Positions 4,977 to 9,201 of a stretch of 9,201 nucleotides of DNA are shown piece after piece (the stretch's first letter is position 1; each line of letters opens with the position of its first letter). This DNA is from Bacteroidales bacterium. Its GTDB lineage: Bacteria > Bacteroidota > Bacteroidia > Bacteroidales > UBA7960. The position numbers and the translations under genes are program-made. The stretch is from contig SKYG01000288.1 in the NCBI GenBank assembly GCA_007128045.1, forward strand, positions 1 to 9,201, in the 5' to 3' direction. A model generated the notes under the pieces. The model worked only from the letters and a program-made list of their open reading frames with translations. It ran no database searches and was not told the origin of the DNA.

Positions 4977-7169
4977 TTATTGATCTGCCAAGGCTTCTAA
5001 TATACCCATAGCATCTCTCTGATTTTTAACCAAGTACCTGGCTGCAGTTTGGTTAAAGCCTACCTTTACTGACCATGCATGATCGGGCAACGTTTGAAAC
5101 AACAGTTCATCAGACCAGCCAGCACCAATGGCCAACACAAAGTCGTAATTTTTTCTGGACAACCAATGCATAGCGAGCTCTCCCTTATTGACCCCAGAAT
5201 TACTGATCTCGATAACCTTGTTGCCATGCAACACCTGAACGCCAACATTTCCTGTAATAGACATCAGGTGTTCGCTGATTTCCTTTGAAAGAACAGAGGA
5301 TTGCTCAATATCAGCCTTTTTATAATTCCATGCTATGGAATATTCCCTCTCTTCAACGAAAGAGCCAGGCAGACGATCTGCGTACATCTCAAGAATTGGC
5401 AGGATATCATGCTTCCAGCCGGCAGATAAAGGTTTGAACAAGTGCCAATCATCTTCAGTCTTATTCTTTATCCAGGAGCCATGCTCAGCAGTCAGATTTA
5501 CAGGTACCCCACCGAGCCAATTGTCCAGATCCTCCCTGCCACGACTACTGATGATCACAAGCTCTGATTTGTCATTTTCATGCAGACGTGTCAACAACCT
5601 GAGCAGTTCATCGGAAGCCTTGGCCTGACCAGGATATTTAGAAATCGGAACAAGCGTACCGTCGTAATTAACAATAATAATACAGTTTTTCGCTTCGTTA
5701 TAATGTTTTAGCAGTTTGTCCTGGGTATCCGGAGTTAACAGTTTCTCATTGGCAGAATAGCCGGTCGACTTACTTATATTGATTAAATTGTCGACAAAAT
5801 CGTGGGCCCATTTGGTTACATCATATCGTTTAAGCCTTTTTTGCATGATTTTATTGCGACGGATCTGTTCCCTTTCAGGCATATCCAATGCTTCTAAAAT
5901 TCCGGTGGCAATCTCGTCGATACTGTTGGGATTGATGATGATGGTCTCACTAAGCTCTTTTGCGGCTCCTGTAAACTCACTTAGTACCAGCACACCACGT
6001 CGATCCTGCAAAGAAGCAACATATTCCTTTGCCACCAGGTTCATCCCATCTCTGAGCGGAGTCAGCAGAGCAACATCACTTTTGCGGTACTTTGCTATCA
6101 GCTCATTATGGGGCAAAGAGGTATACTGGTATACAACCGGGGTCCAATCATCCTGACTGTAATTCCCATTTACATTACCAACCAACTCATCCAAAGTTCT
6201 TTTAATCTTTTGATAGGATGGCACACCGGTACGAGAAGGCACAACGATCATATTCATAAAAACCTTTCCCCGCCACTCCGGATGTCTTTTAAGGAACAAA
6301 TCAAATCCCTGCAGCCTGTTAATGATGCCTTTGGAGTAATCCAACCGGTCTACAGAAAGGATCATCTTTGGTTGTCCTTCTGCAGCTTTAGCAGACGGGA
6401 AAGGAGACACATCCATCTCATTAAACTTCTCAAATTCAATGCCCATGGGAAATGTTCCTACTTTAACCATCCGGTTTGGCATTTCAATATATCCCATATG
6501 ATTCTCTATCCCAAGAATACGCAAGACAGATTGCAGAAAATATTGCGAATAGTCATGGGTATGAAAACCAATCAGGTCTGCGCCCAATAGCCCTTCAAGG
6601 ATGCCACTGCGGCTTTCGCGGGAAAACAATCTGTACATCTCATAGGAGGGGAATGGTATATGAAGAAAGAACCCGATGGGGTTATTCACTTTTTCGCGCA
6701 ACAATGCCGGGAGAAGCATCAGGTGATAATCGTGCACCCATATAATATCGTCAGGTTTGATCTCTTTCAGCAATTCTTCGCAAAAGATCTCATTCATCCT
6801 GGTATACTCAGACCAGAAGTCAGTCTCAAAACTTGTAAAATTCGAAAAATAATGAAAAATAGGCCAGATGGTTTTATTGCAAAAACCCAGATACACCTTA
6901 TCCATAAGCTTTTGAGACAGGAATACTGGTGAAGCATGGTATTTCTGTTCCAGAGAAGACTTTACAGCGTCTTCATCTGTTTTGTCAATCGTGGTGCCTG
7001 GCCATCCCATCCAAATATATTCATTCACATCAGATTCAGACTTACCAATAGATGCCAGAAAGTCACTCAGTCCGGAAACCAGGCCTCCCGCTCCTTTTTC
7101 AAATTGGAACTTGCCCTGTTCCTTTTTTAATACAACAGGCAACCGGTTGGAAACAATCAATAGTCTCAT
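4977..7169 (-). CDS. Trehalose-6-phosphate synthase fused to a degenerate trehalose-phosphatase domain
   Basis: The 730-residue cytoplasmic protein has an OtsA-like GT20 synthase (1 to about 470) joined to an OtsB-like HAD domain (about 495-730). The synthase should make trehalose-6-phosphate from a nucleotide-glucose and glucose-6-phosphate. It retains SNR with Arg9, the GAGGLVSGL loop, the VHDYH (Asp147) and HIPFP (His170) motifs, DRLDYSKG (Arg275, Lys280) and RDGMNLVAKE (Asp374, Glu382). The phosphatase half does not look active. Motif I reads VNYDGTL, with Asn501 in place of the nucleophilic Asp, and motif IV reads GAGWSD (682-687) instead of GDDxTD. Motif II is ISSR rather than ISGR. AEHG and NKG (Lys662) remain, so the fold is probably kept. 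I start at 7169 (MRLLIVSNR), one base after the GH65 stop codon; an in-frame ATG at 7214 would add 15 residues overlapping GH65. It is cotranscribed with GH65, whose promoter lies outside the window. Confidence 0.92.
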   Translation of the reverse strand: MRLLIVSNRLPVVLKKEQGKFQFEKGAGGLVSGLSDFLASIGKSESDVNEYIWMGWPGTTIDKTDEDAVKSSLEQKYHASPVFLSQKLMDKVYLGFCNKTIWPIFHYFSNFTSFETDFWSEYTRMNEIFCEELLKEIKPDDIIWVHDYHLMLLPALLREKVNNPIGFFLHIPFPSYEMYRLFSRESRSGILEGLLGADLIGFHTHDYSQYFLQSVLRILGIENHMGYIEMPNRMVKVGTFPMGIEFEKFNEMDVSPFPSAKAAEGQPKMILSVDRLDYSKGIINRLQGFDLFLKRHPEWRGKVFMNMIVVPSRTGVPSYQKIKRTLDELVGNVNGNYSQDDWTPVVYQYTSLPHNELIAKYRKSDVALLTPLRDGMNLVAKEYVASLQDRRGVLVLSEFTGAAKELSETIIINPNSIDEIATGILEALDMPEREQIRRNKIMQKRLKRYDVTKWAHDFVDNLINISKSTGYSANEKLLTPDTQDKLLKHYNEAKNCIIIVNYDGTLVPISKYPGQAKASDELLRLLTRLHENDKSELVIISSRGREDLDNWLGGVPVNLTAEHGSWIKNKTEDDWHLFKPLSAGWKHDILPILEMYADRLPGSFVEEREYSIAWNYKKADIEQSSVLSKEISEHLMSITGNVGVQVLHGNKVIEISNSGVNKGELAMHWLSRKNYDFVLAIGAGWSDELLFQTLPDHAWSVKVGFNQTAARYLVKNQRDAMGILEALADQ

Positions 7170-7170
7170 T

Positions 7171-9201
7171 TTATCTGGATTTAAGTTTAAATTCTTTTTT
7201 ATCGTTGGTTTCAAAATGGTGCTTCTCCCCCCTTACTCCTATGGTTACTGGTTCAGCCCAGCCCTTATCGAATTCTATACGCATTCTTTGTTGGTTGATG
7301 TCAAGCTTTATCCAGTGACTCCGGTAACGAATCTGAAACCTGAGTGATTTGATATCTGAGGGTAGCTTTGGTTTGAACCAGAGCACATCATCACGGATCT
7401 CCATGCCCGTATAACAACGTTGTATCAGGTCCAATGTACCTGCCATGGCTCCCAGGTGGATCCCTTCGTGCGTGGTTCCGCCCTGCACATCATTAAAGTC
7501 GCTCATCAGGGCCTGCCTGAAGCGATTCCACGATTCTTTACGGTGAGAACGTGCATATACCCATGCATGTATCACCTGGCTTAATGTAGACCCATGTGCC
7601 GTACGTTTCCGGTAATACTCAATGTTATCAGGGATGCTCCCGGGATCAAACTCATAGCCTAATTTTTCAAATAGCTCACTTAGTTCCTCTGATGAAAAAA
7701 GGTAGAACAACATAAGCACGTCGGCCTGCTTGCTGGCCTTATACTTGTTGCAACTATCACCTTCACTTTCAAGAATCCTGTCGAGCCGCAAAGCATGACC
7801 ATACTTCTCATGGTAATAATCCCAGTCAAGTTCTTCCAGTTCATCATATCCGTCAAATTGCATGATCACCTTATCTTCACCTACAGGCACGTACATCTTT
7901 TTGGTAATATCTTTCCATGTAACCATATCTTCAGAGGTGAATCCGACCGTTGCCTCCAGGTTTTTACAGCAGTCCGGATCAAAGAGCTCCAGCAAATCCA
8001 GTGCCCGTTGAATGACCCACACAGCCATTATGTTCGTGTAGGCATTATTGTTCAGGCCAGGCGTTTCCTGCCAGGGGTAATGCGTGTGGTACTCATCAGG
8101 TCCCATCACTCCCTTTATCTCATACCTGTCAGACTGCTTATTGTATGAAGCGATGCCCGACCAAAACAGGGCCGCTGACAAAATTAGCTCAGCTCCGTGG
8201 GATAACAGGAAGTCCATGTCGCCGGTACTCTGATAATAATGCCATACATTGTAGGGAATAGCAGCATTGATGTGGTATTGCAAATGGGATACATCTGGCA
8301 GCCATCGACCCGATTTGGGGTTCAGATGAACCTTCTGGGTCTCTTCCCGTCCATTGCTGCCACTTTGCCAGGGAAACACAGCACCTCTGAAGCCAGCCTC
8401 TCTTGCGGCAATTCGCGCCGCCGGCAACCTGCGATACCGGTACATCAATAAAGACCTTGACAGCTGAGGATGGTGAAGGTTGATATAGGGCATGATATAA
8501 AGCTCATCCCAGAAAATATGTCCGCGGTATGCCTCTCCATGCCACCCCCTGGCAGGAACACCTATATCATAGTCTACACTATTGTAAGATACCGTTTGAT
8601 ACAGATGAAATATATGCAAACGCAACACCAACTGATCGAGCGACTCACTGGTAGTAAGTTCAATATCATTGAATTGCCAGATATGATCCCAGGTCTGGAT
8701 GTGACTTTTCTCCAGCTCAGCATACCGGCCCGATCTCTCGATCTTTTGTAATGCTTCTGACAGGGGATCGCTGATCGCTACATCGCGGGAGGTATATAAC
8801 GAACAGACCTTTTCAACCTCAACAGCTTCACCCTCTGAGCAATCTATGTCATAATCATGTCTACTTATATTATCAGCTTGTGCATGATCAGCACCTACAG
8901 GCGAGACTTCCACCTCTTTGTTATTCCTATAGAACGACGTCCTGATTGCCTGTGCTACCTCAATGCGTGATTGTTTTGACCTGCTAACCAGATATAAGCC
9001 ATTCGAACCAGATCTACCCGTGCTGATCACCTCGATATGGTTTTGGTCCAGGTCGCTGTACCTTTCAACATTGTTATTGATGATGGCACCGTCTATACCC
9101 GAGCGGAATCGAATTGTTCCCGACCAGTTTTCGGGGGTAACCTCCCATTTTATGGCCGCCACATGATAATCATGCATGCTGACAATCCTACGGGTCGACA
9201 A
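7171..9201 (-). CDS. Glycoside hydrolase family 65 protein (disaccharide phosphorylase or hydrolase), N-terminus cut by window edge
   Basis: The 676 residues present are the C-terminal part of a GH65 enzyme; families of this kind are about 770-800 residues, so roughly 100 N-terminal residues lie beyond base 9201. The frame is open at the edge and its first codon is TTG, so no start is claimed. In fragment numbering: end of the N-terminal beta-sandwich with EVTPENWSGTI (20-30), then the (alpha/alpha)6 barrel with ARGWHGEAYRGHIFWDE (217-233), FPWQSGSNGREETQ (276-289), GVMGPDEYH (364-372, Glu370 the probable general acid), KQAD (491-494), RTAHGSTLSQ (533-542) and EGIHLGAMAGTLDL (579-592), then a C-terminal beta domain. 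GH65 members phosphorolyse or hydrolyse alpha-glucosides such as trehalose, kojibiose or maltose; I cannot tell which applies here. The TAA-A-ATG junction with the trehalose synthase gene points to translational coupling and to a trehalose-related substrate. Confidence 0.92.
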   Translation of the reverse strand: MSTRRIVSMHDYHVAAIKWEVTPENWSGTIRFRSGIDGAIINNNVERYSDLDQNHIEVISTGRSGSNGLYLVSRSKQSRIEVAQAIRTSFYRNNKEVEVSPVGADHAQADNISRHDYDIDCSEGEAVEVEKVCSLYTSRDVAISDPLSEALQKIERSGRYAELEKSHIQTWDHIWQFNDIELTTSESLDQLVLRLHIFHLYQTVSYNSVDYDIGVPARGWHGEAYRGHIFWDELYIMPYINLHHPQLSRSLLMYRYRRLPAARIAAREAGFRGAVFPWQSGSNGREETQKVHLNPKSGRWLPDVSHLQYHINAAIPYNVWHYYQSTGDMDFLLSHGAELILSAALFWSGIASYNKQSDRYEIKGVMGPDEYHTHYPWQETPGLNNNAYTNIMAVWVIQRALDLLELFDPDCCKNLEATVGFTSEDMVTWKDITKKMYVPVGEDKVIMQFDGYDELEELDWDYYHEKYGHALRLDRILESEGDSCNKYKASKQADVLMLFYLFSSEELSELFEKLGYEFDPGSIPDNIEYYRKRTAHGSTLSQVIHAWVYARSHRKESWNRFRQALMSDFNDVQGGTTHEGIHLGAMAGTLDLIQRCYTGMEIRDDVLWFKPKLPSDIKSLRFQIRYRSHWIKLDINQQRMRIEFDKGWAEPVTIGVRGEKHHFETNDKKEFKLKSR

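Noticed and set aside
6108..6590. Plus-strand open frames across the trehalose synthase and GH65 genes
   Set aside because: They lie fully antisense to well-conserved enzymes and show no recognisable domain.
7170..7214. Upstream ATG for the trehalose synthase (15 extra residues)
   Set aside because: It overlaps the end of GH65 by 44 bases, and the 7169 start gives the standard MRLLIVSNR beginning with Arg9 in the expected place.
9199..9201. TTG at the window edge as the GH65 start codon
   Set aside because: The first residues fall inside the N-terminal beta-sandwich of GH65 and the frame stays open at the edge, so the gene simply continues outside the window.

Overview
The window looks like chromosomal DNA of a member of the Bacteroidota. 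The start codons lack Shine-Dalgarno sequences and sit behind AT-rich leaders. A TAnnTTTG promoter element precedes the first gene, short intergenic tandem repeats of a Bacteroidota style are present, and the protein families fit (lipoprotein sugar isomerase, fused trehalose-phosphate synthase/phosphatase, GH65). I cannot assign a genus. No RNA gene, CRISPR array, insertion sequence or prophage is visible.

Region 1 (1-2866, + strand) is a nitrogen-uptake unit. After two tandem repeats and a likely promoter come a predicted outer-membrane beta-barrel of the TorF/Gcw_chp porin type, a P-II signalling protein and an AmtB-type ammonium transporter. The unit ends at a clear intrinsic terminator (2835-2866). 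The barrel could admit ligand to the periplasm, AmtB would carry ammonium across the inner membrane, and P-II would gate AmtB. The P-II T-loop is unusual: the glutamine that normally helps bind Mg-ATP/2-oxoglutarate is absent and the loop is one residue short, while the tyrosine equivalent to Tyr51 and the nucleotide-binding motifs remain.

Region 2 (3032-4948, + strand) holds two genes with no obvious link: a lipoprotein of the xylose-isomerase-like TIM-barrel family, predicted to act outside the cytoplasm on a sugar or keto-sugar, and a small MscS-type mechanosensitive channel.

Region 3 (4977-9201, - strand) is a disaccharide operon read from the right edge: a GH65 glycosidase/phosphorylase (N-terminus cut by the window edge), then, one base after its stop codon, a trehalose-6-phosphate synthase fused to a trehalose-phosphatase domain. 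The synthase half keeps all recognisable catalytic residues. The phosphatase half has lost its HAD nucleophile (Asp to Asn) and the Asp pair of motif IV (GDD to GAG), so it is probably a pseudophosphatase. This is the most notable observation in the window. It implies that trehalose-6-phosphate is either the end product or is dephosphorylated by another protein. The operon converges on the mechanosensitive channel gene, so two osmotic-stress functions lie 28 bp apart.
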